From Microthrixaceae bacterium (GTDB lineage Bacteria > Actinomycetota > Acidimicrobiia > Acidimicrobiales > Microtrichaceae), in contig JAMLGJ010000016.1 in assembly GCA_023958095.1 (NCBI GenBank), forward strand, positions 1 through 64,000: a DNA stretch of 64,000 bases. Reading direction: 5' to 3'. Of the stretch, positions 1 through 8,646 are shown one piece after another. The notes below the pieces were generated by a model. The model was given only the letters and a program-made list of their open reading frames with translations, searched no databases and was not told where the DNA came from. Both the position numbers and the translations under genes were made by a program. Numbering within the stretch: the first letter of the stretch is position 1; every line of letters begins with the position of its first letter.

Positions 1-2
1 TG

Positions 3-215
3 CGGGACCGCCGGCGGGTCGTGCTGTCGCTCACCGCCCTGGGTGCGACCCAGCTGGACAGAGGCGACCGGGTCGTGGCGGAACGCCTCGGCCGGCTGCT
101 GCAGCGTCTGTCCGACCAGGACGCCGACACGGTGCTGGTGGGCCTGGACCACCTCAACACCGCGATGGAGGACTACCTGGTCGAGAGGTTCGGCCAACCC
201 GGTGACGGCGCCTGA
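3..215 (+). CDS. MarR-family-like regulator, C-terminal fragment
   Basis: Only the last 70 codons lie in the window; the gene enters from the left edge. The first residues (RDRRRVVLSLTALGA) look like the wing of a MarR-type winged helix, where a D-x-R-x5-L-T-x-x-G pattern is typical. What follows is an amphipathic helix rich in Leu and Asp, as in the C-terminal dimerisation helix of that family. The recognition helix is outside the window, so the family call rests on the wing alone. The stop overlaps the start of the next gene by 14 nt, so the two are probably cotranscribed. Confidence 0.6.
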   Translation, partial: RDRRRVVLSLTALGATQLDRGDRVVAERLGRLLQRLSDQDADTVLVGLDHLNTAMEDYLVERFGQPGDGA

Positions 216-1002
216 GGTGCTGTCGTTGCGCCGGGTCTCCCACCGGCGCGACGGGGAGCCGATCCTCTCGGAGGTGGACTGGACGGTCCGTGCCGACCAG
301 AGCTGGGTGGTCATGGGCCCCAATGGATCGGGCAAGACCACCCTTGCGAGGATCGCGACTCTGTGGCTCCACCCCTCGGAGGGAGAGGTGACCGTGCTGG
401 GTGGGACCCTCGGCCGCACCGATGTGCGCAGCCTCAGGCGGCGGGTCGCGTTCGTGAGCGCGGCGATGGCGGACATGGTGCGTCCGCAGCTGACCGCTGC
501 GGAGGTGGTCGTGTGCGCCCGATTCGCCGCCCTCGAGCCGTGGTGGCACACCTACGACGAGCACGACTGGGACCGCGCCAGGGGCCTGCTGGCCGGTCAG
601 GGACTCGCCGGCCAGCAGGACCGGAGCTTCGGGTCGCTGTCGTCGGGTGAACGCCAACGGGTTCTCCTCGCACGTGCCCTCATGGCGGAACCGGAGCTCG
701 TCGTGCTCGACGAACCCTCGGCGGGCCTGGATCTGGCCGGTCGCGAACAGTTGTTGGACCGCCTCGATTCCCTGGCCTCGGACGCGGCCTCACCACCGGT
801 GGTGCTCGTGACGCACCACGTGGAGGAGATCCCGCCCGCGTTCACCCACCTGTTGGCCATCCGCGGAGGCCGGGTGCTGGCTGAGGGCACCCTGAGCCAG
901 ACCCTCTCCGACACGCTGTTGTCGGAGACCTTCGACCTACCCGTCGAGGTCAGATCCTGGGACTCCGCCACGGGCAGGCGCTACTCGGCGCGACGGGCCT
1001 GA
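202..1002 (+). CDS. ABC transporter ATP-binding protein, orphan
   Basis: A 266-residue stand-alone ABC ATPase, cytoplasmic, expected to power a membrane partner not seen here. Walker A (GPNGSGKTT) lies at about residues 39-47, the signature LSSGERQR at 146, Walker B (LVVLDEPSAGLD) at 166, and the switch histidine in VTHH at 205. The sequence resembles the group containing ModF and the iron-complex ATPases, but the substrate cannot be read from it. The GTG at 202 was chosen because it keeps only a short overlap with the preceding stop and gives a normal ABC N-terminus. No permease or binding protein adjoins it on this strand. Confidence 0.88.
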   Translation: MTAPEVLSLRRVSHRRDGEPILSEVDWTVRADQSWVVMGPNGSGKTTLARIATLWLHPSEGEVTVLGGTLGRTDVRSLRRRVAFVSAAMADMVRPQLTAAEVVVCARFAALEPWWHTYDEHDWDRARGLLAGQGLAGQQDRSFGSLSSGERQRVLLARALMAEPELVVLDEPSAGLDLAGREQLLDRLDSLASDAASPPVVLVTHHVEEIPPAFTHLLAIRGGRVLAEGTLSQTLSDTLLSETFDLPVEVRSWDSATGRRYSARRA

Positions 1003-1024
1003 GTCCGCCGGAGCCCTCGCTCGC

Positions 1025-1522
1025 TCAGACCTCGTGCAGGTGCGCCAGCAGGCGCGGGCGGCTGCGCTCGATCTCGTCGCTCAGCATCCTCTCCACGAGT
1101 GGCACCCAGAGCGTCCCGCCGTACTCGAGGGTCATCTCGAGATGGCTGCAGTCGTCGCTGCCATGCGACACCGATGCCACGAGGGTCCACGGACTGTGGT
1201 TCCTGCCATCCAGCTCCCTGCGCTCGTAGCGCACCTCACCGTCGCTGCCACCCGAGGGGGCATCGTGCACCGTGCGAACCATCCGCAGCCTCTTGGATCG
1301 GCGCAGCGGACCGACCTGGCCACGGAGGTCGACCTGCCAGGCGGGGCCGGGGTCCCCGTCGCTGACCTCGTCGCGGACCACCCTCGTCACTATCTCGAGC
1401 CACCTGTCGTAGCCGTCGAGGCTGGACACGGCCTCGAACAGGGTCGGCGCGGTCACGTCGGTGTCGAGGCGGGCAACGGTTCGCACCAGGCCATTCTCTC
1501 CCACCGCAGTGGGCTCAGCCAC
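1025..1522 (-). CDS. SRPBCC (START/polyketide cyclase-like) family protein
   Basis: A 165-residue protein of the helix-grip SRPBCC superfamily, small proteins that bind hydrophobic ligands in a deep pocket. It shows the usual opening (a strand, then [19 protein letters not shown]), central strands, and a long C-terminal helix ([21 protein letters not shown]). GTG at 1522 is preferred because it overlaps the stop of the upstream peptidase gene by 8 nt and has GGAGG just before it; an earlier in-frame start would add a basic low-complexity tail. The coupling suggests a cell-envelope or lipid role, but the ligand is unknown. Confidence 0.72.
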   Translation of the reverse strand: MAEPTAVGENGLVRTVARLDTDVTAPTLFEAVSSLDGYDRWLEIVTRVVRDEVSDGDPGPAWQVDLRGQVGPLRRSKRLRMVRTVHDAPSGGSDGEVRYERRELDGRNHSPWTLVASVSHGSDDCSHLEMTLEYGGTLWVPLVERMLSDEIERSRPRLLAHLHEV

Positions 1523-2912
1523 CTCCGGCCGGTGCGTCCGTCGCCGGGACCTCGGCAGCTGCGACCTCCGCCGGTGCTGCGGCACTCGCCGGTGTGGGAG
1601 GCGGCGCCTGCACGACCTCGACCATCGGCCGCGACCCGTAGGTGGCCTTGAGGATCGGGTACGGATTCACCGCGTCGCCTCCACCGGGGTGGATCTCGAA
1701 GTGCAGGTGTGGCGAGGTGCCCTTGGCGTTGCCCGTGTCACCCACGTATCCGACGACATCGCCGGCATTGACCCTCACCCCGTCGCGGATGCCCTCGGCG
1801 AACCCGATCAGGTGCGCGTAGTAGTAGCTGTTGCCCGAGTCACCGTCCAGCCACAGGCGCAGCCCGCCCAGGCCGGCGGTCCCCACACGGTCCAGCACAC
1901 CGCTCTCGGTTGCGACCAGCGGGGTGCCCATGGGGGCGAAGATGTCGGTGCCCTGGTGCCAGTGCGCCGAGGCCGTGCCCATCATCCGGGGGTAGCCCCA
2001 CGAGTCGATGAACTCGACCTCCCCACGCACGGGGAACACGAAGCCCTTCACGTAGAGCTGCGAACCGTTCTCGTAGGCCTTGAGGGCGCGGGCGTCGTCG
2101 AGCACCTCTCCGAGCAGCACCATGAACTGCTCGGAGAGCTCCTCGTGTTCATCCGCGAGGGCCGTGAGGTCCTCGAGGAGTTCCTTCTGCTCGTCGTCGA
2201 GGCGGGCCTGCGCGGCCTCGTGCCTCGCGAGCAGCGCCTGGTCCGATGCGACCACGCTGTCGAGCAGTTCCCTGGCCACCCCTAGCTGCACCGGGTCCCC
2301 GGTGCGGACCACCGCCATGCGGTCACCAGCCGAACCGTTCACGAAGGCGTCCACGGTGTGGTCGCGCAACGCTCGCTCGGCTTCCCGGGCAGCCTCGATG
2401 TTGTGCCGGCTCTCCTCGTCGAGCTCCTCCACCTGAGTCCTCAGGTCGGTGATCTGCAGCTGGAGCTTCACCATGCTGGCCCGCATCGAATCGAGGAGCT
2501 TCTGCTTGTCGATCAGCGAGGCGGTCAGCTCGTTCACCTTCTCCTGGAGGATCTCGTTGGTCACCTCGTCGAAGCTCGGCTGGAACACCGGCGCCTCCAC
2601 GCCGTCACCCGGACCGGGATCGAACAGGATCGGGGCCCGTGGATCCGCGGCGAACTCGGGTGGGATCGTGGGCAGCACCGGAGGCACCGTGGTGGTGGTC
2701 GTGGTCTCACCCGGGGCGACGGTGGTCGTCGTCGTGGTCGTGGTCGACGTCCCACCCGGAGCCGAGGTGGTCGTCGAGGACTGGTCCGGGGCGACGCTGG
2801 TCGACGTCGTGGTCGTGTCGTCGGTTCCCTGCGCCCCGGCGGCGGCGACTCCCGCGAACAGGGTCATCACACCGAGTACCGCTGCGGCGGCCGTGATTCT
2901 CGAAATCTGCAA
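1515..2912 (-). CDS. Secreted M23-family peptidase with coiled coil
   Basis: A 465-residue exported protein. A signal peptide (about 1-28) is followed by a Thr/Pro/Ser-rich linker (about 32-80), a long coiled coil (about 115-280), and a C-terminal LytM/M23 zinc peptidase domain. The zinc motifs are intact: HQGTD at 319-323 and HLHFE at 402-406, with YAH between them. This layout matches envelope amidase activators and DD-endopeptidases that cut or regulate peptidoglycan at division. The start is TTG, supported by AAGGGG a few bases upstream. It is translationally coupled to the downstream SRPBCC gene. Confidence 0.88.
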   Translation of the reverse strand: MQISRITAAAAVLGVMTLFAGVAAAGAQGTDDTTTTSTSVAPDQSSTTTSAPGGTSTTTTTTTTVAPGETTTTTTVPPVLPTIPPEFAADPRAPILFDPGPGDGVEAPVFQPSFDEVTNEILQEKVNELTASLIDKQKLLDSMRASMVKLQLQITDLRTQVEELDEESRHNIEAAREAERALRDHTVDAFVNGSAGDRMAVVRTGDPVQLGVARELLDSVVASDQALLARHEAAQARLDDEQKELLEDLTALADEHEELSEQFMVLLGEVLDDARALKAYENGSQLYVKGFVFPVRGEVEFIDSWGYPRMMGTASAHWHQGTDIFAPMGTPLVATESGVLDRVGTAGLGGLRLWLDGDSGNSYYYAHLIGFAEGIRDGVRVNAGDVVGYVGDTGNAKGTSPHLHFEIHPGGGDAVNPYPILKATYGSRPMVEVVQAPPPTPASAAAPAEVAAAEVPATDAPAGGG

Positions 2913-3020
2913 CCCGATCCCCTTGTGCGCGGCATGCGGCGGTTCCGGTGGTCCATGGCTCGCCCGATGCGGTTCGGCCGGTGTGCCAACCGTCGCGACC
3001 GCGCTCCCGCTGCGACAGGA

Positions 3021-3080
3021 CGGTCACCGACCGCCCCTTTGCAACAACATGAATCTACCGAAAGCCTCCTCGTCGGTCCA
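3021..3080 (-). promoter_or_regulatory. Candidate promoter and hairpin upstream of the M23 gene
   Basis: On the minus strand TGGACC (3075-3080) and TAGATT (3052-3057) are separated by 17 bp, a fair -35/-10 pair for the M23 gene. Just downstream is a short perfect hairpin, CGGTC-ACC-GACCG (3021-3033), in a roughly 140-nt leader. The rest of the 2913-3176 gap shows no gene. Confidence 0.3.
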
Positions 3081-3176
3081 TATCGGGCGACTGGGTGGAT
3101 TTCTGTAGGCGGGACCGGGAGCCGGGCCGACCGACCCACCATCCGGGGGCAAGGGGAGCCCCGGTCCACCGCGGCC

Positions 3177-4838
3177 TCAGAGCGTGAGGGCCGATCCCCC
3201 CGCGCCGGCTCGCCGACCACCGAGACGGTCCACCGCCGCGAGCACCAGCCCGCAGAGCACCGCGAGCACCACCGACAGCGCCATCGCCTGGCCCATGCCG
3301 CTCTGTCCGGGACGCGACAGGAGGCGCTCGATCGCGACCGGCACCGTCGGAGCCCCTCGGCGGGCCACGAACACGGTTGCACCGAACTCACCGAGGGTCG
3401 CGATCAGCGCGAGTCCGGCGGCGGCAACGAGCGCCGGGCGCACAACCGGTAGCTCCACGGTCCACCAGGTCCTCCTGTGGGACATTCCGGCGAGTGCCGC
3501 TGCGTCCCGGTAGGCCGGTGGGACCGCTCCGAGTGCCGGCGCGACGCCACGCACGACCAATGGCAGCGCCACGAGAGTCTGGGCGAGCACCACGAGCGCC
3601 CCCGAGGAGCGCAGACCCGCCCAGAGCGCTCCCGGCAACAGCAACAGACCGAGACCGATGGTGGTGGCGGAGACCGCCAGCGGCAACAACAGCACGCGTC
3701 CGGCCACGCCGCGGGGACGCGCTGCGACAGCCGAGGCTGCCGGAACCCCCAGCAGTATTGCCATCAGTGCCGCTGGAACCGCTGCTGCCAGTGAGGCTCC
3801 GAGTGTCGAGAGCGGATCGAAGGCGAGCGAGGTGCCGGCGGTCGCCGAGCCCAGGGAGACCCAGTTCGCGAAGCCGTAGCCCTCCCCCACCCGCAACGAG
3901 CGCTCGAGCAGTGCCAGCAACGGAAGCAGGGAGATGGTGACCACAACAACTGCGGTGGACCCGACCGCCGACCATTGCGCCGCTCCCCGCGGACGCTCCG
4001 CACGGCGCCGCCTGCTCCTGGTGGGGGCGGCGACGGGAGCCGCCTGCCCTCCCGCCACGACGAGGGTGACGACCACCACTGCCGCCTGCAATCCCGCGAG
4101 CGCCGCCGCACCCGAGAGGTCGAACTGCCGAGTGGCGCGGTTCCACAGCTCGACCTCGAGGGTCGTCACCCACCCACCGCCGAGGATGACGATCACGCCG
4201 AAGCTGGTGAGGCAGAACAGGAACACGATCACCCCCGCAGCCCTCACCGCATGGAGTACCAGCGGGAGGGTCACCCGCCGGTGCATCCCGAGGCGGCCCA
4301 TGCCGGCCAGGCGGGCGACGTCCTCGAGGTCGGGATCCACGCTCTCGAGTGCCGCTCCGACGATGCGGATGACCACGGCGAGGTTGAAGCACACGTGCGC
4401 GGCTATCACCGCCCACCAGGTCCCCCGCAGGTCGACGGGGCCGTCGGGGCCGAGCAGCGTCGAGAAGGCGGCCGCGATAACGACCGACGGCAACACGAAG
4501 GGCACGGTTGCCACCACGCGCAGGGTGGAACGCCCCGGGAAACGGAAGCGTGCCAGCACCAGCGCGACCGGCACGCCCACCACCAGTGCGGCGATGGCGC
4601 TGGCCGCGGCCTGCCCGACCGTCAGGGCCGCGATCCGCCAGGTACGGGGGCTTCCGAGGATCCGTTGCAGGGACTCCAGGGTCGGCGTCCCGTCGACCAC
4701 GACCGCCCGCAGGACAACGGCCACCAGCGGCGCGACCACTGCCAGGAACACCACCACGACCGCCAGCAGCGCGGGTGCACCCGCACCCGGGGACCGCAGG
4801 GTACGCCCGGGTGCCGCTGCGCCCGAGGAGCGACGCAC
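3177..4838 (-). CDS. thiP: Thiamine ABC transporter permease (ThiP-like)
   Basis: A 553-residue inner-membrane permease of the duplicated FbpB/ThiP type, with roughly twelve hydrophobic segments in two related halves. Each half carries an EAA-type loop that contacts the ATPase: EDVARLAGMGR with its downstream LPL in the first half and DAAALAGMSHRRTW in the second. It follows thiB by 2 nt and belongs to the TPP-riboswitch operon, so thiamine or TPP is the likely substrate. No ThiQ ATPase gene follows; the next gene is a peptidase after a 264-nt gap. The ThiP call relies on context, because iron permeases look alike. Confidence 0.85.
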   Translation of the reverse strand: MRRSSGAAAPGRTLRSPGAGAPALLAVVVVFLAVVAPLVAVVLRAVVVDGTPTLESLQRILGSPRTWRIAALTVGQAAASAIAALVVGVPVALVLARFRFPGRSTLRVVATVPFVLPSVVIAAAFSTLLGPDGPVDLRGTWWAVIAAHVCFNLAVVIRIVGAALESVDPDLEDVARLAGMGRLGMHRRVTLPLVLHAVRAAGVIVFLFCLTSFGVIVILGGGWVTTLEVELWNRATRQFDLSGAAALAGLQAAVVVVTLVVAGGQAAPVAAPTRSRRRRAERPRGAAQWSAVGSTAVVVVTISLLPLLALLERSLRVGEGYGFANWVSLGSATAGTSLAFDPLSTLGASLAAAVPAALMAILLGVPAASAVAARPRGVAGRVLLLPLAVSATTIGLGLLLLPGALWAGLRSSGALVVLAQTLVALPLVVRGVAPALGAVPPAYRDAAALAGMSHRRTWWTVELPVVRPALVAAAGLALIATLGEFGATVFVARRGAPTVPVAIERLLSRPGQSGMGQAMALSVVLAVLCGLVLAAVDRLGGRRAGAGGSALTL

Positions 4839-4840
4839 GA

Positions 4841-5932
4841 CTACTCCATCACCGAACGCCAGGTCTCCAACCAGTCGTCGCGCTCACGGGCCACCGCCTC
4901 GGCATCGAGGGTGATCGGATCGTCCGGTCGGGGCGCCCACTGCTGGAATTCCTCTGGCAGTTCCACGCCGGTCACCGGGTACACGAAGTTCGACAGTGCA
5001 ACTGCGGACTGCCACTGCTCGCCCAGCATGAACTCGAGCAGCTCCCTTCCCCCGGCGGGGTTCTCCGCACCGGCCAGCAGGCCTGCGTACTCGACCTGGG
5101 TCACGCATGTGCCCTCGAGGACCACCGACGCGGGCTCGCTGCGCGCACCCTCGCTGAACACGACCTCCGCAGGGGGGCTGCTCGCATAGGAGACCACCAG
5201 GGGCCTCTCGCCGCCGTTGACCGTGTAGTCGTTGTAGTAGGCGTCGTCCCAGCTCGGAGCGACCCGCACCCCGTTTTCGCGCAGTGAATCCCAGTAGTCG
5301 GTCCAGCCCTCGGGACCGAACACCTCGATGCTGCCGAGCATGAATGCGAGCCCCGGCGAGGAGTTGACCGGGTTCTCGACGACGAGCAGGTCCCGGTACG
5401 GTTCGCTCACCAGGTCCTCGAATGTCTCGGGCAGCTCCTGTGAGTGCTCTTCGAACCAGGCCTCGTCCGCGTTGATGCAGACCTCGGAGGTGTCGATCGG
5501 GGTCAGCAGGTCGCCCACCTCGCCGGGTGCCGCCAACTCGGCTGGGAGCGTCTCCGCCGCATCGGGTCGGTGGTCGGCGAGCAGGTCCGCCTCGGCGGCC
5601 TTGGATGCGCTCGTGTTGTCGATGCCGAAGATGACGTCTGCTCCCGGATCCCGTGCGCTCAGCAGCGCACCGGCCAGCATCGCTCCGGAGTCACCTGCCG
5701 GAATCACCTCGAGGCGTGCACCGGATGCCTCCTCGAAGGCCGCCGCCACCTCGTCGTCGAGGGCGAAGGAGTCATATGTGAGGAGGCGGACGACCTCGGG
5801 TGCTGCGTCGTCTCCCTCCGCGGGTTCCTCACCGCTGCTGCAGCCGACCGCTGTGGCCCCCAGCAGCGCTGCGGCCACCAGTGTGCCTGCGGCTCCTGTG
5901 ACACGGCGGGCGCGCCAAGTGGTTCCCTTCAA
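4841..5932 (-). CDS. thiB: Thiamine-binding lipoprotein of ABC transporter (ThiB-like)
   Basis: A 363-residue lipoprotein that should capture thiamine outside the membrane and deliver it to the ThiP-like permease. The N-terminus is a signal peptide ending in a lipobox (AVGC, acylated Cys near residue 31). The mature part has hallmarks of the ThiB family: a TYDSFA strand near its start, a GDSGAML segment, and FGIDNTSAS corresponding to the FGVDNT motif of characterised ThiB proteins. Its start overlaps the thiN stop by 4 nt (ATGA). It is controlled by the TPP riboswitch upstream of thiN. Confidence 0.9.
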   Translation of the reverse strand: MKGTTWRARRVTGAAGTLVAAALLGATAVGCSSGEEPAEGDDAAPEVVRLLTYDSFALDDEVAAAFEEASGARLEVIPAGDSGAMLAGALLSARDPGADVIFGIDNTSASKAAEADLLADHRPDAAETLPAELAAPGEVGDLLTPIDTSEVCINADEAWFEEHSQELPETFEDLVSEPYRDLLVVENPVNSSPGLAFMLGSIEVFGPEGWTDYWDSLRENGVRVAPSWDDAYYNDYTVNGGERPLVVSYASSPPAEVVFSEGARSEPASVVLEGTCVTQVEYAGLLAGAENPAGGRELLEFMLGEQWQSAVALSNFVYPVTGVELPEEFQQWAPRPDDPITLDAEAVARERDDWLETWRSVME

Positions 5933-6630
5933 CTGATGTCCTCCTGGTCGGTGGTTCGTGGACGAGCTTCCGGGGTGGTGTCCGGCACGCAGACGGTGAG
6001 CGTGCCCTCACGGACCTCCACCCGTGCCGGGTCGGCCTCGATGATGTTGGAGACCCCCCTGGTCGACTCGGGTCCCAGGGTGGCCCGTCGAAGCGGCCAC
6101 CTGAACCCCTCGGTGGTCACCCCGGACGCACCTCCGTGCAGGGCGAGGAGGCTCACGGTGGATCCGAGCGGGGCGCGAATCACACGGGACGCGTGAACCG
6201 GGAGGATCCGTGTGCGGCCCATGTGGACCTCGAGTGACCACGGGGCCCACCTAGGGGAACCCACCAGGGCAACAGTGGCCAGCAGGTGGTCGAGACGGCC
6301 GGCGCCACTGGCGACCACCAGCACGCGGTCGCCCATCGCGGACCCGTCGCTGCGTTCGCAGGCGGTTTCGAGGGCCAGCTCCAGGTCGGTTGCGTCCTTG
6401 TCGCGGGGGTGGCGCTGCAGCACCGTGCCCGCCGCATCCGCAGCCGCCAGCGAGGCGGCCCCGACGGAGTCCATGTCACCGATCACCAGGTCGCAGTGGA
6501 GTCCTTCCCGTTGGAGGGCGTGGAGTCCCGAATCCGCCGCGATCACCCGGTCCGGATCCACCCCGGAGAGCGCATCGGTGATCGTGCCGCCGGCCAGTGG
6601 CCCACCTGCGACCACGAGGGTCGTAGCCAT
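5929..6630 (-). CDS. thiN: Thiamine pyrophosphokinase
   Basis: A 233-residue cytosolic enzyme that makes thiamine diphosphate from thiamine and ATP. Family motifs are clear: AADSG (31-35), GDMDS (51-55), DKDATDLEL (77-85) and GAGRLDHLL (109-117), followed by the beta-rich C-terminal domain that completes the active site. As first gene of thiN-thiB-thiP it couples uptake to activation of the vitamin. The ATG directly abuts the TPP aptamer, and the ribosome binding site lies inside the aptamer. The 20-residue tail past the last conserved strand is low complexity. Confidence 0.93.
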   Translation of the reverse strand: MATTLVVAGGPLAGGTITDALSGVDPDRVIAADSGLHALQREGLHCDLVIGDMDSVGAASLAAADAAGTVLQRHPRDKDATDLELALETACERSDGSAMGDRVLVVASGAGRLDHLLATVALVGSPRWAPWSLEVHMGRTRILPVHASRVIRAPLGSTVSLLALHGGASGVTTEGFRWPLRRATLGPESTRGVSNIIEADPARVEVREGTLTVCVPDTTPEARPRTTDQEDIS

Positions 6631-6716
6631 GAGGTCCCTCCGCTGGAATTACCCAGATCAGGTTCGTGGGTCGGTGGCGGCAGCCACCCTCTCAGCCCGG
6701 TGCCCCGAGCTCCCCG
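6631..6716 (-). promoter_or_regulatory. TPP riboswitch (THI element)
   Basis: Read on the minus strand, the leader of thiN holds both conserved blocks of the thiamine pyrophosphate aptamer: CTGAGAGGGTG in the 5' half and, after a short variable arm, ACCTGATCTGGGTAAT followed by CCAGCGGAGGGA. The closing helix can form from the GAG near 6712 and the CTC just before the start codon. The Shine-Dalgarno GGAGGGA is part of the conserved 3' strand and ends 3 nt before ATG, so ligand binding should hide the ribosome site directly. No separate terminator is needed or seen. Confidence 0.96.
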
Positions 6717-6771
6717 TCGTCGCTGCAACGATAGCCGGTCCGCGGAGCCCCGGTGTGCACGCCCGTCGGCG

Positions 6772-8646
6772 TCAGATCTCCACCTGTGATCCGACCTCGA
6801 CCACCCGCGAGGAAGGAAGGCCGAAGAACCTCGATGCAGGTGCCGCGGCACGCAGCTGCGACGCGAAGAGGCGTTCACGCCATCCGGCCATGGTGTGCAC
6901 CGGCGTCGGAATGACCGACTCGCGTCCGATGAAGAACGTCGCCTCCTCGAGGTCGAACGGCGCCCTGTCCAGGTCCAGGGAATGCAAGGACTCCACGACA
7001 TCGGCCTTCTCCATGAAGCCGTGGCGGATCTCGATCTGGTACACCCCTTGGCCGAGGTCCTCCACGCACAGCGACGGACCCGGACAGTGCGGCTCCGGAG
7101 CCGCCTTGACCGCCACCAGAAGCACATGGGAGTGAAGGGCGTGGTTGTGCGCCGTGTTGGTACGCATCGCCGGAGGCGCGGTGCGGGGTCTGCTGTAGAG
7201 GAACACTGCGGTGCCGGGCACGCGCACGACGTCCTCCGGCAGTGCGGCGAGCCACTCCTCGATTCCCGTCGCACCTGCGTCGAGGCGCTCCCCGACGGCT
7301 CGGCGGCCGGTCCGCCAAGTGGTCATCATCACGATGATGACCACTGCCACGACGATCGGGAACCAACCTCCGTCGGGGATCTTGAACAGGTTCGCACCGA
7401 AGAATCCGAGGTCCAGAACTGCGAACGGCACACAGACGGCAAGGGCCCTGGCAGTGCTCCACCCCCACTGGTTGCGCGCCAGCACGAAGAACAACAGTGT
7501 CGTTATTCCCATCGTCGCGGTCACCGCGATCCCGTAGGCGGCTGCCAACGACGTCGAGCTCCCGAAGGTGACCACCAGACCCACACAGCCGATCGCCAGC
7601 AGCCAGTTCACCGCGGGCAGGTACACCTGGCCGGAGTGCGCTGCGGAGGTGTGGCGAATTGTGGGCCTCGGCAGGTAGTCCAGCTGGGTCGCCTGCACGG
7701 TGAGTGAGAACGCGCCCGAGATGAGCGCCTGGGAGGCGATCACCGTCGCACACGTGGCCAGCACCAGCAGCGGGACGCGGCTCCAGTCGGGGCCCATGTT
7801 GAACAGCGGGTTGTGGATCGACTCCGGGTGTGTGAGCAGGAGCGCACCCTGACCCAGGTAGTTCAGTGCCAGCGCCGGGAACGCGACCATGAACCATCCC
7901 CGCCGGATCGGGTTGCGCCCGAAGTGCCCGAGGTCCGCGTACAGGGCCTCTCCCCCGGTAACCACGAGGAACACCGAGCCGAGCGAGAGGAAGCCGGCGA
8001 AGCCGGTACGCCCCAGGTAGCTGATCGCTGCCAGCGGGTTGAAAGCGGCCAGTACTGCCGGCTCGCCGACCATTCGGAGCACACCGAGTACTGCGAGTGT
8101 TCCGAACCACAACAGCATCACCGGGCCGAAGAGCGCGCCGACCGCGCCGGTGCCACGCGACTGGACCGCGAACAGTCCGATGAGGATCCCGACCGACAAC
8201 GGGATCACCCAGGTGTGCAGTGCCGGGTTGACGACCTCGAGTCCCTCCACCGCGGAGAGCACCGAGATCGCAGGCGTGATGACCCCGTCGCCATACAGCA
8301 GTGCCATGCCGAAGAGGCCCACCAGCAACAGCGCCCAGGTGCCCCGACGGCGACCGGGCCCCGACCCGACCACCAACTCGGTGAGGGCGAGGATCCCGCC
8401 CTCACCTCGGTTGTCGGCACGGAGGATGAACACCACGTACTTGATCGACACCACCAGGATCAGCGACCACAGGATGAGCGACACGGCGCCGACCACGTTC
8501 GCCTCGCTGACCGCGATGGAATGACCCTCGAACGTCTCCCGGAACGCGTACAGGGGGCTGGTGCCGATGTCGCCGAACACCACACCGAGGGCCCCGATCG
8601 TGAGCGCCGCGGCGCCCGCCCGTTTTCCTCCGGGGACCTCAGGCAC
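6772..8646 (-). CDS. kup: Kup-family low-affinity potassium transporter
   Basis: A 624-residue membrane protein of the HAK/KUP/KT family that imports K+ with protons. The N-terminus (GALGVVFGDIGTSPLYAF) is the family signature, GDGVITPAISVLSAVEGLE and the following helices match the core, about twelve membrane segments occupy residues 20-455, and a cytoplasmic C-terminal domain follows. The start overlaps the acyl-CoA dehydrogenase stop by 8 nt, so translation is coupled to an apparently unrelated enzyme. The stop lies about 50 nt before the thiN riboswitch; nothing else is visible in that gap. Confidence 0.96.
   Translation of the reverse strand: MPEVPGGKRAGAAALTIGALGVVFGDIGTSPLYAFRETFEGHSIAVSEANVVGAVSLILWSLILVVSIKYVVFILRADNRGEGGILALTELVVGSGPGRRRGTWALLLVGLFGMALLYGDGVITPAISVLSAVEGLEVVNPALHTWVIPLSVGILIGLFAVQSRGTGAVGALFGPVMLLWFGTLAVLGVLRMVGEPAVLAAFNPLAAISYLGRTGFAGFLSLGSVFLVVTGGEALYADLGHFGRNPIRRGWFMVAFPALALNYLGQGALLLTHPESIHNPLFNMGPDWSRVPLLVLATCATVIASQALISGAFSLTVQATQLDYLPRPTIRHTSAAHSGQVYLPAVNWLLAIGCVGLVVTFGSSTSLAAAYGIAVTATMGITTLLFFVLARNQWGWSTARALAVCVPFAVLDLGFFGANLFKIPDGGWFPIVVAVVIIVMMTTWRTGRRAVGERLDAGATGIEEWLAALPEDVVRVPGTAVFLYSRPRTAPPAMRTNTAHNHALHSHVLLVAVKAAPEPHCPGPSLCVEDLGQGVYQIEIRHGFMEKADVVESLHSLDLDRAPFDLEEATFFIGRESVIPTPVHTMAGWRERLFASQLRAAAPASRFFGLPSSRVVEVGSQVEI

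Noticed and set aside
202-1002. The orphan ABC ATPase as the missing ThiQ
   Set aside because: Opposite strand, no riboswitch, follows a MarR-like gene, and sequence resembles the ModF/iron-complex ATPase group.
2913-3176. Possible c-di-AMP (ydaO-type) riboswitch before the M23 peptidase
   Set aside because: Such peptidases are often so regulated, but I could not fit the conserved blocks by eye. A covariance-model search (Rfam RF00379) would decide.
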